64,000 bases of DNA from an uncultured Dehalococcoidia bacterium (lineage in GTDB: Bacteria > Chloroflexota > Dehalococcoidia > Tepidiformales > Tepidiformaceae). This document shows, piece after piece, positions 42,724 to 51,864 of the stretch. The stretch lies in the NCBI GenBank assembly GCA_938015525.1, contig CALLPC010000006.1, forward strand, positions 329,366 through 393,365, read 5' to 3'. A program made the translations under genes and the position numbers. Each line of letters starts with the position of its first letter. Position 1 is the first letter of the stretch. The notes below the pieces were generated by a model, which was given only the letters and a program-made list of their open reading frames with translations, was not told where the DNA came from and ran no database searches.

Positions 42724-43361
42724 CGGGGAGCCTCCTGTTCGAGCACGGCGATGACGTCGTGGAACGTTTCGAAGGGATAGAGCCGGGGGTGTTCGCCTTG
42801 GAGCCGTTCGCGGAGGGTGCTGCGGGCGAAGACGGCAGGGGCGAGACGGGCCGCCGGGAGGTCGCTGGCGCCATCGCCGATGTAGACGACGAAATCGCCG
42901 AGGTCGCGGAAAGCGCGGGCGTAGGCCAGCTTGAAGCCGGCCTGGAGTTCGACACCGCGGGGGCTGTCGTAGCGGACGCGCCAGCGGTAGGCAAACCAGG
43001 TGCGGCCGCAGTGGCGGATGAGTCGGTCGAGCCGGTGGGCGTCGAGGACAGGGTCGACATAGAGGTCGAAACCGTTGCTGACAACGACGGGGAGCCAGTC
43101 GTTCCAGTGGGCCCAGTCGAGGAGTTCGAGGAACCCGGGGCGGAGGCGGGCAGATTCGAGGGCGAAGGCGCGGAGCGTGGCGGCATCGGCCTCGACGAGG
43201 TCGAGGGCGGCGGCGTTGTACTGCTCGACGGTGAGGTCGCCGGCGCGCAGCCGGGATTCAAGGTCGCGCCAGCCGGGGGCGGCGAAGCGCTCGAAGAGCT
43301 GGCGGGCGGTATTGTCGAGGACGATAGTGTCGTCGAAGTCGAGGCAGATGATGTTTGCCAC
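42681..43361 (-). CDS. HAD-IB phosphatase, MtnX/SerB-like
   Basis: 226 residues of the HAD superfamily. Motif I CLDFDDTIVLD holds both Asps (about 6-16), motif II is VVVSNGFDLYV, Lys lies in QAGFKLAYARAF, and motif IV is YIGDGASDLPAA. It is close to MtnX (2-hydroxy-3-keto-5-methylthiopentenyl phosphate phosphatase) and SerB; no other methionine-salvage gene is present, so the substrate is open. It starts with GTG at 43361, 40 bases from a divergent gene. Confidence 0.82.
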   Translation of the reverse strand: MANIICLDFDDTIVLDNTARQLFERFAAPGWRDLESRLRAGDLTVEQYNAAALDLVEADAATLRAFALESARLRPGFLELLDWAHWNDWLPVVVSNGFDLYVDPVLDAHRLDRLIRHCGRTWFAYRWRVRYDSPRGVELQAGFKLAYARAFRDLGDFVVYIGDGASDLPAARLAPAVFARSTLRERLQGEHPRLYPFETFHDVIAVLEQEAPRWFAFSSSMTPAED

Positions 43362-43400
43362 GGGACCAGTTTTGCACGGACGGCGAGCAGGCGGAGAGGG

Positions 43401-44585
43401 ATGAGGCCGGAGCGGGCACGGTGGCTGGCGAGCCGGGCCGGACGGGAGGCGCTGGAAGGTCTCGGGGCAGGGCTGGAGGGATTGGACCCGGCGGGGCTGG
43501 CCGGGCGGCTCCGGCGGACGTTCCCGGCGGAGGTGGCGGCTGCGCTTGGCGAGCAGCTGGCCTTGCGGCAGCGTGCGCGGGAGCGGTTCGGAGAGCTGCC
43601 GGTGATGCTCTACACCGCAGAGGGGCTGGAGATGATGACGCACCCGCTGGTGGCGCGGCGTCGGGCGGCTCGGGTGGCCGGGCTGGGCCTCGCAGCGGCG
43701 GACCTGACGTGCGGTCTTGGCGGTGACCTCGCGGCGCTCGCGGGGGCGGGTGTCGAGGTGCTCGGGGTGGAGCGGGAGGAGGCTACGGCGGTCCTCGCCG
43801 GGGCGAACGTGCGGGGACGGGTGGCACGGGGAGATGCGGCCCGGCCGCCGTGCGACCTGCAGCGGCTCGCGGTCCTCGTGGACCCGGGGCGGCGGCGCGA
43901 CGGGAGGCGCACGTTCGACCCGGCTGCGTTTTCGCCGCCGTGGGGGAGGTGCCTCGAGCTGCTGCGGTCGGCCCGGTCGGGGTCGCTCAAGGGGCCGCCG
44001 GGGCTGGAGCGGGGGGCGGTCCCGGGGTGGTGCGAGCTGGAGGCGGTCCAGGTGGGACGCGACCTGCGGGAGCTGACGCTCTGGGCGGGGGAGGGGGCCG
44101 AGCCGGGGCTTCGGCGGGCGGTGCTGCTGCCGGGCGGGTACGAGCTCGATTCGCGCGCCCCGGCAAGCGGCAGGGTAGAACCGCGGCTTGGGCGATACCT
44201 GTTCGACCCGGAATCGTGCGTGACGCGGGCGGGGCTGGTAGAGCAGCTTGCGGCGGCTCTCGGTGCCTGGCGGCTGGATGGGCAGGTAGCCTATCTCTCG
44301 AGCGATACGGCGGCACGCCATCCGCTGAGCGCGGCGTTCGAAGTCCTGGAGACGGTACCGTTCGGGGTGAAACGGCTGCGAGCACTGCTCCGGGCGCGGG
44401 GATGGCGACCGGCGGAAATCCGGAAGCGGGCCTTCCCGGTCGAACCGGAGGCGCTCCGCCGGGAGCTGGGCCGGCTGGACGGGACGCCGGTAACGCTCGT
44501 CTGTACGACGGTGGGGGGAAGGCGGGTGGCAGCCATTTGCCGGGCAGCCCGGGAGGGGCGCCCGGAGGGGAGCGAAGGGAGATAA
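43401..44585 (+). CDS. SAM-dependent methyltransferase with THUMP-like domain
   Basis: 394 residues. A class I methyltransferase core starts at ADLTCGLGGDLAALAGAGVEVLGVERE (motif I, split here DLTCGLGGDLAAL and VEVLGVERE, about 98-122), with VLVDPGRRRDGRRTFDP (about 151-167). The C-terminal third (VKRLRALLRARGW) is the THUMP-like domain found in this uncharacterised family. A nucleic-acid substrate is likely. ATG 43401 follows GGAGAGGG. Confidence 0.82.
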   Translation: MRPERARWLASRAGREALEGLGAGLEGLDPAGLAGRLRRTFPAEVAAALGEQLALRQRARERFGELPVMLYTAEGLEMMTHPLVARRRAARVAGLGLAAADLTCGLGGDLAALAGAGVEVLGVEREEATAVLAGANVRGRVARGDAARPPCDLQRLAVLVDPGRRRDGRRTFDPAAFSPPWGRCLELLRSARSGSLKGPPGLERGAVPGWCELEAVQVGRDLRELTLWAGEGAEPGLRRAVLLPGGYELDSRAPASGRVEPRLGRYLFDPESCVTRAGLVEQLAAALGAWRLDGQVAYLSSDTAARHPLSAAFEVLETVPFGVKRLRALLRARGWRPAEIRKRAFPVEPEALRRELGRLDGTPVTLVCTTVGGRRVAAICRAAREGRPEGSEGR

Positions 44586-44593
44586 TCGCGGGC

Positions 44594-45574
44594 ATGCCGA
44601 CACTCCTCGTTTCCCCTTTCATCGAACGGACCTACCGGGCGGCCATCGAGGCGGCGTGGCCGGGCATCGACCTGCTCGTGCTGCCCGCCGACCCGGCTGA
44701 ACGGCTGCCGGCGGCGGAGCTGGAACGGGTCGACTTCGCGTACTTCTCGGGTGACGTTTACCCGGAGTACTCGCGGTCATTCTTCGCGGCGACGCTGGGC
44801 GCACCGAAGCTGCGCTGGCTGCACACGTTCAACGCCGGCGTCGACAACCCGGTCTTCCGGCGGTTCCTCGACCGCGGGGTGGTCCTCTCGACCTCGTCGG
44901 GGTCGACGGCGCAGCCGATTGCGCAGTCGGTCATCGGCGGGATGCTGTTGCTGGCGCGTCCGTTTTTGCGCTGGGGTGAGGCACAGCGGCGTCGGGCATG
45001 GGAGCCAGTCCCGGCCGCTGAGGCGCCGCCGGACCTGACCGGGCAACGGATGACGGTCGTCGGACTGGGCGCCATTGGGTCGGAGGTGGCGCGGCTGGCG
45101 CGGGCGTTCGGGCTGGAGGTGACGGGCGTGCGGCGCAGTCCGCGGCGGGAGGGCGACCCCGTGGAACGGGTGGAGCGGCCTGACCGGCTTGAGGCGCTGG
45201 CGCGGGAGACAGACTGGCTGGTGCTCGCCTGTCCGCTGACGGACGAGACGCGGGGACTGGTCAGCGAACGGGTGCTGCGGGCGCTGCCGCGGGGGTCGTT
45301 CGTGCTGAACGTGGCGCGGGGCGAGGTGGTCGATGAGGGAGCGCTCATCGAGGCACTCCGGGATGGGCACCTGGGCGGTGCGTACCTCGACGTTTTCGCG
45401 ACGGAACCGCTGCCGGCGGAGTCGCCGCTCTGGGCGATGCCAACGGTGGTGATTTCGCCTCACAACTCGGCTGTCGCGGCCGGGAATGAACGGCGAGCAA
45501 CGGAGGGGTATTTCCTGCCGAACCTGGTGCGGATGCGGCGGGGGGAACCGCTGCTGAACGAGGTTCGCGGGTGA
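44594..45574 (+). CDS. D-2-hydroxyacid dehydrogenase family protein
   Basis: 326 residues. The NAD-binding loop is VVGLGAIGSEVARLARAFG (about 157-175). Arg lies in VLNVARGEVVDEGAL, Glu in LDVFATEPLP, and the usual catalytic His position is in ISPHNSAVAAG near residue 292. Substrate is a 2-ketoacid; glyoxylate/hydroxypyruvate reductase is possible. GATAAT seven bases before the ATG overlaps the stop of the methyltransferase gene, suggesting its own leaderless promoter. Confidence 0.87.
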   Translation: MPTLLVSPFIERTYRAAIEAAWPGIDLLVLPADPAERLPAAELERVDFAYFSGDVYPEYSRSFFAATLGAPKLRWLHTFNAGVDNPVFRRFLDRGVVLSTSSGSTAQPIAQSVIGGMLLLARPFLRWGEAQRRRAWEPVPAAEAPPDLTGQRMTVVGLGAIGSEVARLARAFGLEVTGVRRSPRREGDPVERVERPDRLEALARETDWLVLACPLTDETRGLVSERVLRALPRGSFVLNVARGEVVDEGALIEALRDGHLGGAYLDVFATEPLPAESPLWAMPTVVISPHNSAVAAGNERRATEGYFLPNLVRMRRGEPLLNEVRG

Positions 45575-45580
45575 GGGGAA

Positions 45581-45606
45581 TTGCTCAGGGGTGTAGACAA
45601 TAATAT
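45581..45606 (+). promoter_or_regulatory. Possible promoter of the HTH gene
   Basis: TAATAT (45601-45606) is a good -10; TTGCTC lies only 14 bases upstream. The 9-mer GTGTAGACA between them (45591-45599) also occurs before ftsH at 36642-36650. Confidence 0.4.
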
Positions 45607-45677
45607 CGGGGCTCTGCTAGGGTCTCATGTGCCTAAGCAGTTCAGCGATTCGGCGGACCCTCGATGAAGGTTGCCTC

Positions 45678-45896
45678 ATGGCCTCGGTGACACCGTTCGA
45701 CGATTATTACGACCTCGTGGAGGCGGCGCGGGAGCTCGCCATTCACCCGCAGAGCCTGCGCCGGCTGATCAAGCAGAACAAGATCCCGGCGACGATGTTC
45801 GCGGGGAAGTATCTGATCGCGCGGGACAAGCTGGAGATGTTCAAGAGCAACTACGACCCGCGCCCGGGCAGGAAGCCGATTCGGCGGCTGTTGTAG
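45678..45896 (+). CDS. Small excisionase-like HTH protein
   Basis: 72 residues; nearly the whole protein is an HTH_17/excisionase-type winged helix: YDLVEAARELAIHPQSLRRL, then KQNKIPATMFAGKYLIARDKLEMF. The Arg/Lys-rich tail follows. It resembles Xis or MerR-like DNA-binding domains, but no integrase or att site is nearby, so it is probably a chromosomal regulator. ATG 45678 is chosen for its AAGG site; ATG 45627 would add 17 residues. Confidence 0.8.
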   Translation: MASVTPFDDYYDLVEAARELAIHPQSLRRLIKQNKIPATMFAGKYLIARDKLEMFKSNYDPRPGRKPIRRLL

Positions 45897-45977
45897 GCGT
45901 GTTCCCGGCAGGGTGGAGGGGCGCCCCCAGGGACGGGGGTGCCCGTCTCGCGTCGTCGCAGCGAGGGATATTGGGGC

Positions 45978-46199
45978 TCAGCTGAAGATGCGGCCCTGGC
46001 TGGTCAGAACGACGAGGGTAACGAGGACGGCTGCTTCGATGAGCAGGATACTGCCGCTGACGGCTGCCCAGATCGCCTGCGTGCGGCCCCGGGTGGCGAA
46101 GACCGGGATGGTGATGATCACCGCGGACCCGAGGAAGATGAGCAGGTTGATGACGCCGAGGCTCAGGGCGCTGATCAAGAAGGGCAGGAAAGCAGCCAT
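45978..46199 (-). CDS. Small two-helix membrane protein
   Basis: 73 residues with two hydrophobic segments (about 3-31 and 43-67) joined by a short basic loop (TRGRTQAI). No family is recognised. GGAGA lies four bases before ATG 46199. It lies between the HTH gene and a DUF3048 gene and has its own spacing, so it may be monocistronic. Confidence 0.6.
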   Translation of the reverse strand: MAAFLPFLISALSLGVINLLIFLGSAVIITIPVFATRGRTQAIWAAVSGSILLIEAAVLVTLVVLTSQGRIFS

Positions 46200-46287
46200 C
46201 ACGTCTCCAGGGCACACGGGGCGAACCGGCCCCGCTGAGTCGTTCGAGACGCGATCTTAGCGCCGGCGGCGTAACGGGCTACCGGCC

Positions 46288-47658
46288 TCACGGTCCCGGC
46301 GTGGCGGTCGATGGTTCGGGCGATGCGGTGTGGTCGGCGGTCGCGGCGGGTGTCGGCGTCGGCGGTAGTGCCGTCGCTTCGGGGGACGGCGCCGGCGTGG
46401 CAGTCGCGGGCGGCTCGGGCTCGGAGGTCGGGGAGGGAGGCGGTACGTCGTCATCAGCCGTTGCGGGGCCCGGCGGCGGAGGGGTGTACTTCGGCAGCGG
46501 GGGGAGGTCGGCCGCGCTGGCGGTGATGGTGAACTCGCTCTGCGGACCGAGGACCTCGATGAAAATCGGGCCCCGTTCGAACGGTATCTCGTTGCCGCCA
46601 GCGTCGTAGAAGCGGGTCCGGGCTTTCCGGTCGGTTTTGCGCCAGGTGCCCTCGATAGCGCGGCCGCCGGTGAAGACGGTGGCGGGGCCTTCGCCGATTT
46701 GGTCGAGCAGGACGTGACCTGATGTATCGACGACGCGCGCGTCCACACGCATGACGATGACGGTGGCGAAGAAGAGCTGCTCACCGGTGTTGCCATCGAC
46801 CTGCGGGCCGCCGAACTGGTACCGGCCGTAGGCCTTCCGCGCGTCGTCCCAGCGCCACTGGATGAGCTGCCAGCCGTACATGCGGCCGGAGAAATCGACC
46901 TGGATGCCACCGGCAGGGGGGCCTGCAAGGGGGTCGCCGGGGTTGCGGAATCTCCAGGATTCGACGGCTGGCGGTCCCTGGAAGCCGAGTGCGGCCGCGA
47001 CGGCACGAAGGCGGGCGGTGCTGGTGGCGAGGTTGTAGGGGGCATAGCGAGTCGGGTCGCGATAGTAGGCCGAATTGGAGCCGGGCTTGAAGGCGTCGAG
47101 GTCTTTGATGCCCCACTCGATGATCTGACCGGCGGCGTTGGCCTCGTTGTTCGTCGTCGCGGAACCGGCATGGGCAAAGAGGGCGCCGAGCTCATCGACC
47201 CAGATGACGAAAGGGGTCCGGGCGGACCGGACGGCCATGACCGGGTCGGCCTCATTCCGCCAGAAGACGGCCATGAGACGCGTGATGCCCCCTTCGACGA
47301 AGGCTTCGTAGACGAGGTCGGCGCTGCCGATGCCGTGATGGGGGATCGAGTTCGGCGTGTTGTCGAACATCACGGCGAGGGGGAGGAGGTCTTTGCGGGC
47401 GGCCCACTCGTCGGACGTCATCGGGGTGCCGTCGAGGATGCCGGCGAAGGGGGTCGCAGTGGCGGTGACGGTCGCGGTGGACGTGGCGGCGCGGGCAGCG
47501 GTGGCCGTCGCGGTGGCGGTCGGTGGCTGGTCGGCGGGTGAGGCGGAAGAGCCACTGCGGGCGAGGACGACAGTGACGATGGCTGCAAGTGCGAGGACGA
47601 GGAGGCCGGCGGCGAAGATGACAGGCCAGCGCCGCAGGGTCTGATGGGTGCCCGCCAT
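46288..47658 (-). CDS. DUF3048 (YerB-like) exported protein
   Basis: 456 residues. A signal/anchor helix (about 12-34) is followed by a Thr/Ala-rich linker (35-70) and two DUF3048 domains: PLAVMFDNTPNSIPHHGIGSADLVYEAFVEGG as PLAVMFDNTPNSIPHHG and ADLVYEAFVEGGITR, then MAVRSARTPFV, and a second part near GRMYGWQLIQWRW. The tail of about 70 residues is Pro/Thr-rich. It acts outside the membrane; function unknown. TAGCAT six bases before the ATG suggests a leaderless start. Confidence 0.88.
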   Translation of the reverse strand: MAGTHQTLRRWPVIFAAGLLVLALAAIVTVVLARSGSSASPADQPPTATATATAARAATSTATVTATATPFAGILDGTPMTSDEWAARKDLLPLAVMFDNTPNSIPHHGIGSADLVYEAFVEGGITRLMAVFWRNEADPVMAVRSARTPFVIWVDELGALFAHAGSATTNNEANAAGQIIEWGIKDLDAFKPGSNSAYYRDPTRYAPYNLATSTARLRAVAAALGFQGPPAVESWRFRNPGDPLAGPPAGGIQVDFSGRMYGWQLIQWRWDDARKAYGRYQFGGPQVDGNTGEQLFFATVIVMRVDARVVDTSGHVLLDQIGEGPATVFTGGRAIEGTWRKTDRKARTRFYDAGGNEIPFERGPIFIEVLGPQSEFTITASAADLPPLPKYTPPPPGPATADDDVPPPSPTSEPEPPATATPAPSPEATALPPTPTPAATADHTASPEPSTATPGP

Positions 47659-47735
47659 AGCAGGATGCTAGCAGCGGACCCGGTGCGTTCAATGGGGGTT
47701 GCCGGGTTCATGGGTTGGGCCGCAGAGTTGGGGGT

Positions 47736-48707
47736 ATGAAGCGCATCGGGATTTTGACCAGTGGCGGCGACGCACCGGGGATGAATGCAGCAATCCGGGC
47801 GGCAGTCCGGACGGCGACGCGGCTGGGCATCGGGACCGTCGGGTACCTCGACGGGTACAGCGGGCTCGTGCGGGGCGCATTCGTGGAGCTGGACGACCGC
47901 GCAGTCGGGAACATCATCCAGCGCGGGGGGACAGTCATCGGGACGTCGCGGTGCCCGGAGTTCCACGACCCGGCGGTGCGGGCGAAAGCTGCGGAGCAGA
48001 TGCGGGCGGACGGCGTCGAGGGCCTCGTCGTCATCGGGGGGGACGGGAGCTTCCGGGGGGCGCTGGCACTGCAGGATGAGTGCGGCGTGGCCGTCGCGGG
48101 CCTCCCGGGAACGATCGACAACGACGTATGGGGCACGGAGGAGTCGATCGGGTTCGATACGGCGGTGAACACGGCCCTGCTGGCGATCGACCAGCTGCGG
48201 GATACCGGCGAATCGACGGGGATGATGTTTTTCGTCGAGGTGATGGGGCGGACGAGCGGGGCGATTGCGCTGCACACGGCAGTGGCGGGGGGCGCGGCTG
48301 GCGTCGTGGTCCCGGAGGCGCACGCGGAGATCGACCATGTCATCGAGCGGGTGCGCGAGACCATGGCAAAGGGGAAGCGAAGCCACATCATCGTGGTGGC
48401 AGAGGGAGACGAGGCCGGCGGGGCGTTCGGCGTGGCGCCGGTGGTCGGAGCTGCGCTCGGGCGGCCGTACCGGGTGGTGGTGCTGGGGCACACACAGCGG
48501 GGCGGCCGGCCGACGATGCGCGACCGGCTGGTCGCCTCGGAGGGCGGCGCGATGGCTGTCGAGGCGCTGGCAGCGGGCAGAACGGGGGTGATGATCGGAC
48601 GCCAGGGCGGCCGGTCGGTGGAGGTGCCGCTGCGGGAGGTGGTGGCCAACGCCCACCCGCCAGTGAACGCGGGGCTGTTGCGGCTGGCGCAGCAACTCTC
48701 CGGCTGA
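47736..48707 (+). CDS. pfkA: ATP-dependent 6-phosphofructokinase
   Basis: Phosphorylates fructose-6-phosphate in glycolysis. Motifs in 323 residues are [17 protein letters not shown] (about 5-21), [12 protein letters not shown] (about 97-108), the catalytic [14 protein letters not shown] (about 122-135), [13 protein letters not shown] (about 166-178) and GHTQRGG. Gly at position 104-type (GDGS) is typical of ATP rather than pyrophosphate users. ATG 47736 is chosen over an upstream ATG because it matches the family start. Confidence 0.95.
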   Translation: MKRIGILTSGGDAPGMNAAIRAAVRTATRLGIGTVGYLDGYSGLVRGAFVELDDRAVGNIIQRGGTVIGTSRCPEFHDPAVRAKAAEQMRADGVEGLVVIGGDGSFRGALALQDECGVAVAGLPGTIDNDVWGTEESIGFDTAVNTALLAIDQLRDTGESTGMMFFVEVMGRTSGAIALHTAVAGGAAGVVVPEAHAEIDHVIERVRETMAKGKRSHIIVVAEGDEAGGAFGVAPVVGAALGRPYRVVVLGHTQRGGRPTMRDRLVASEGGAMAVEALAAGRTGVMIGRQGGRSVEVPLREVVANAHPPVNAGLLRLAQQLSG

Positions 48708-48765
48708 CGGAAGCTGGCAGCGCGCGCGTACGATCAGCGAGAGCTCTTGCTGGAGGTTCGGCCAG

Positions 48766-49239
48766 ATGTCGATGCCTGAAGTCGGCGCCGCTGCGCCCGC
48801 GTTTTCTCTGCCCGACCAGGACGGGAGGGTCGTGTCCCTGGCGGATTTTGCCGGGAAGTGGGTAGTGGTCTATTTCTACCCGAAGGACGACACGCCGGGC
48901 TGCACGAAGGAGGCGTGCAGCTTCAGGGACAGCCACGAGGCGCTGCAGGCGAAGGGCGCGGTGGTGCTGGGGGTGAGCGCGGACAGCAGCGCATCGCACC
49001 GGAAGTTTGCGGATAAGTATGGACTGCCCTTCCCGCTCCTGGCGGATACCGAGCATGAGGTAGCCCGGGCCTACGGCGCCTGGGGTACGAAGCGGATGTA
49101 CGGCAAAGAGTACGAGGGCATGATCCGTTCGACCGTCGTGATCGACCCGGCAGGGAAGGTGGCGAAGACGTGGCCGAAAGTGAAGCCCGAGGGGCACGGG
49201 GCCGAGGTGCTCGCCTGGCTGGAGTCGAACGCGAACTAG
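48766..49239 (+). CDS. bcp: Thioredoxin-dependent peroxiredoxin (BCP type)
   Basis: 157 residues. The peroxidatic Cys is in [20 protein letters not shown] (split [15 protein letters not shown]) with the resolving Cys five residues later, the Q-type/BCP pattern. [14 protein letters not shown] opens the fold. It reduces hydroperoxides with thioredoxin. GGAGG lies ten bases before ATG 48766; the second ATG (48772) is an alternative. Confidence 0.95.
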   Translation: MSMPEVGAAAPAFSLPDQDGRVVSLADFAGKWVVVYFYPKDDTPGCTKEACSFRDSHEALQAKGAVVLGVSADSSASHRKFADKYGLPFPLLADTEHEVARAYGAWGTKRMYGKEYEGMIRSTVVIDPAGKVAKTWPKVKPEGHGAEVLAWLESNAN

Positions 49240-49310
49240 ACGGCGCGGTCGCCCGTAGGTCGGCCCCTCCGTAGGATGGCGGGCCAGAACACCCGGAGGG
49301 GGACGGGGCC

Positions 49311-51860
49311 ATGTCGTTCCTGTTTGGTGAACGCATTTCCTGCGGGCGGCTGGAATCGGGCCTGGACGAGCCGCGGACCCCGCCCCATGCGCTGCCCGGC
49401 GATCGGCCGAACTGGCCGCGCGACCGGGCCGTCGACATCCTGCACGTGAAGGTCGAGGTTCGGCTCGACGTCGAGGCGAAGAAGGTCCGAGGGACGGTCA
49501 CTCACACGGTCGCGCCGCTGAACGACGGTACTCGCTTCGTCTCGTTCGATGCGGTCGACATGACGATTCACGGGGTGATTGTCGGGAAGCGGGAGGCACC
49601 TTTCGATTATGACGGTACGCGGCTGACGGTGGACCTCGGGAATCGGCGGAGGCGGGGGCAGGAGCTGCAGGTCAGCATCAGCTACGAGGCCGCACCCCGG
49701 ATCGGCATGTACTTCATCGGCCCCGACGAGGCATACCCGGACAAGCCGCGGCAGGTGTGGACGCAGTGCCAGGATGAGGACACGCGGTACTGGCTGCCGT
49801 GCTTCGACCACCCGAGCGATAAGTTTACGTCGGACGTGGCGGTGACGGTCCCGGGCGGCTGGTTCGCGCTATCAAACGGGCGATTACTCCAGGAGAAGGC
49901 GAACCGGGACGGGACCCGGACGTACCACTGGCACCAGGACCGGCCGCATCCCGCTTATCTTTTGACAATCGCAGCGGGCGAGTTCGTGCGGGTCGAGGGG
50001 TCTGCCGAGCGGGTCCCCATCGACTATTATGTCGAGCAGAAAGACGTGGAGGCGGCGAGACGGACGTTTGGGAACACGCCCGCGATGATGGCGCTGTTCG
50101 AGAAGCTGACCGGGATGCCGTACCCGTGGGCGAAGTACAGCCAGGTAGTGGTGCGGGACTTCGTATTCGGCGGGATGGAGAACACGAGCGCCACGACGAT
50201 GACGGAGAACATCCTGCTCGATGCGAAGGCGAGTCAGGATTTCGACAGTGACGACCTGGTATCGCACGAGCTCGCGCACCAGTGGTTCGGGGACCTGCTG
50301 ACCTGCCGGGACTGGTCGCACGGGTGGCTGAATGAGGGATTCGCGACGTATTTCGAGATGCTTTGGGATGAGCACCACCACGGCATCGATGGGTACCGAC
50401 AGTGCGTCATCGAGAACACGCGGCTGTACCTGGATGAGCGGTACCGGCGCCCGGTCGTGACGAACGTCTACCGCGACCCGATCGACATCTTCGACCGGCA
50501 CCTGTACGAGAAAGGGTCGCTGGTGCTGCACATGCTGCGGGCGGAGCTGGGGGACGAGGCTTTCTTCCGCTCCATCCAGCGGTACGTGCGGGAGCACGCG
50601 GACCAGAACGTGATCACGCAGGACCTTGTCGACGCCATCGCGGACGAGACGGGGCGGAACCTCGAATGGTTTTTCGACCAGTGGGTCTACAAGCCGGGGC
50701 ATCCGAAACTGAAAGTAACCTGGAGCTGGGACGATACGACGGGGCTGGCGAGCGTTTCGGTGAAGCAGACGCAGGACCTGTCGGACGGCACGCCGGTTTT
50801 CCGTTTCTCGACCACGGTCGACTTCCGGAAGGGGCGGGAGAAGCCGCAATCGTTCCGGGTCGAGGTCACGCGGGCAGAGGAGCAGTTCGTCTTTCCGCTT
50901 CCGTGGAAGCCGGACCTCTGCCGGTTCGACCCGTACGGGACGGTGCTGAAGGAGCTCGAGTGGGAGAAGTCGCCCGGGGAGCTGCGCCTGCAGCTGCGGG
51001 ACGATGACAGCGTTATCGGGCGGCAGTGGGCAGCCGCGGAGCTGGGGAAAAAGGGCGGCGCGGAGGCCGTGGCAGCGCTGGAGGCTGCAGTGACGGGTGA
51101 CCGGTGGTGGGGCGTGCAGGCCGCAGCGGCGCGGGCGCTCGGGGAGGTTCGGACGACGGCGGCCCGTGATGCGCTGTTGCGCTGCCTGGGCGTGCGACAG
51201 CCGCGCACACGGCGGGCCGTGGTGGCTGCGCTGGGCGAATTCCGCGGGGACGAGGCGGTGCTGGAAGCACTGCGACCGCTCTCCCTCCGTGATGCTTCGT
51301 GGTTCGTCGAGGCGGAGGCGTGCCGGAGTATCGGCAAACTCCGGCTGCCGGGTTCGTTCGAGGCGATCGCGTCGCAGTTCGACCGGCCGTCGTTCCGGCA
51401 GGTGGTGCGGGTCGGGTGTATCGACGGGCTGGTCGAGCTTCGCGATGAGCGCGGTTTCGACCTGCTTCGGCGGGCAGCCCGGTATGGGGAGCCGTTCCAG
51501 GCGCGGCCTCCGGCGGTCAACGGACTGGCACGGCTGGGGCAGTTCTTCCCGGAGCGGAAGAAACCGCTCGGCGAGGAGCTGGCCGTTTTCCTCCTGGACC
51601 CGGACTTCCGGGTGCGTATCGCGGCGGCGAACGCCCTGAAGACGCTCGGCGACGAAAGCCAGGTGCCTGCGCTCGAGCGGATGGCCGCCCGGGAGCTGGA
51701 CGGCCGCGGCGTTCGCACGGCACGAGAAAACGCGCTGGCGCTTCGCAAGGGGGCTGCGACCGCCGACGAAGTCCGCAAGCTCCGGGAAGAGTTCGAGAAG
51801 CTGCGCGAGGAGAACTCGAAGCTGCGGGACCGGGTAGAGCGCCTGGAAGCGCGGAAGTAG
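49311..51860 (+). CDS. M1 family aminopeptidase with HEAT-like repeats
   Basis: 849 residues. The N-terminal beta-domain is followed by the catalytic part, with GGMENTSATT (about 283-292), the zinc site HELAHQWFG (His319, His323) and the third ligand Glu in WLNEGFATY. From about residue 560 the C-terminus is a series of alpha-helical HEAT-like repeats (RQWAAAELGKKGGAEAVAAL, AAARALGEVRTTAARDALLR, RVRIAAANALKTLGDESQVPAL as examples in parts). It ends in a 30-residue coiled coil (KLREEFEKLREENSKLRDRV). The repeat domain replaces the usual ERAP1_C domain. GGAGGGGGA is the ribosome site. Confidence 0.9.
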   Translation: MSFLFGERISCGRLESGLDEPRTPPHALPGDRPNWPRDRAVDILHVKVEVRLDVEAKKVRGTVTHTVAPLNDGTRFVSFDAVDMTIHGVIVGKREAPFDYDGTRLTVDLGNRRRRGQELQVSISYEAAPRIGMYFIGPDEAYPDKPRQVWTQCQDEDTRYWLPCFDHPSDKFTSDVAVTVPGGWFALSNGRLLQEKANRDGTRTYHWHQDRPHPAYLLTIAAGEFVRVEGSAERVPIDYYVEQKDVEAARRTFGNTPAMMALFEKLTGMPYPWAKYSQVVVRDFVFGGMENTSATTMTENILLDAKASQDFDSDDLVSHELAHQWFGDLLTCRDWSHGWLNEGFATYFEMLWDEHHHGIDGYRQCVIENTRLYLDERYRRPVVTNVYRDPIDIFDRHLYEKGSLVLHMLRAELGDEAFFRSIQRYVREHADQNVITQDLVDAIADETGRNLEWFFDQWVYKPGHPKLKVTWSWDDTTGLASVSVKQTQDLSDGTPVFRFSTTVDFRKGREKPQSFRVEVTRAEEQFVFPLPWKPDLCRFDPYGTVLKELEWEKSPGELRLQLRDDDSVIGRQWAAAELGKKGGAEAVAALEAAVTGDRWWGVQAAAARALGEVRTTAARDALLRCLGVRQPRTRRAVVAALGEFRGDEAVLEALRPLSLRDASWFVEAEACRSIGKLRLPGSFEAIASQFDRPSFRQVVRVGCIDGLVELRDERGFDLLRRAARYGEPFQARPPAVNGLARLGQFFPERKKPLGEELAVFLLDPDFRVRIAAANALKTLGDESQVPALERMAARELDGRGVRTARENALALRKGAATADEVRKLREEFEKLREENSKLRDRVERLEARK

Positions 51861-51864
51861 GAGG

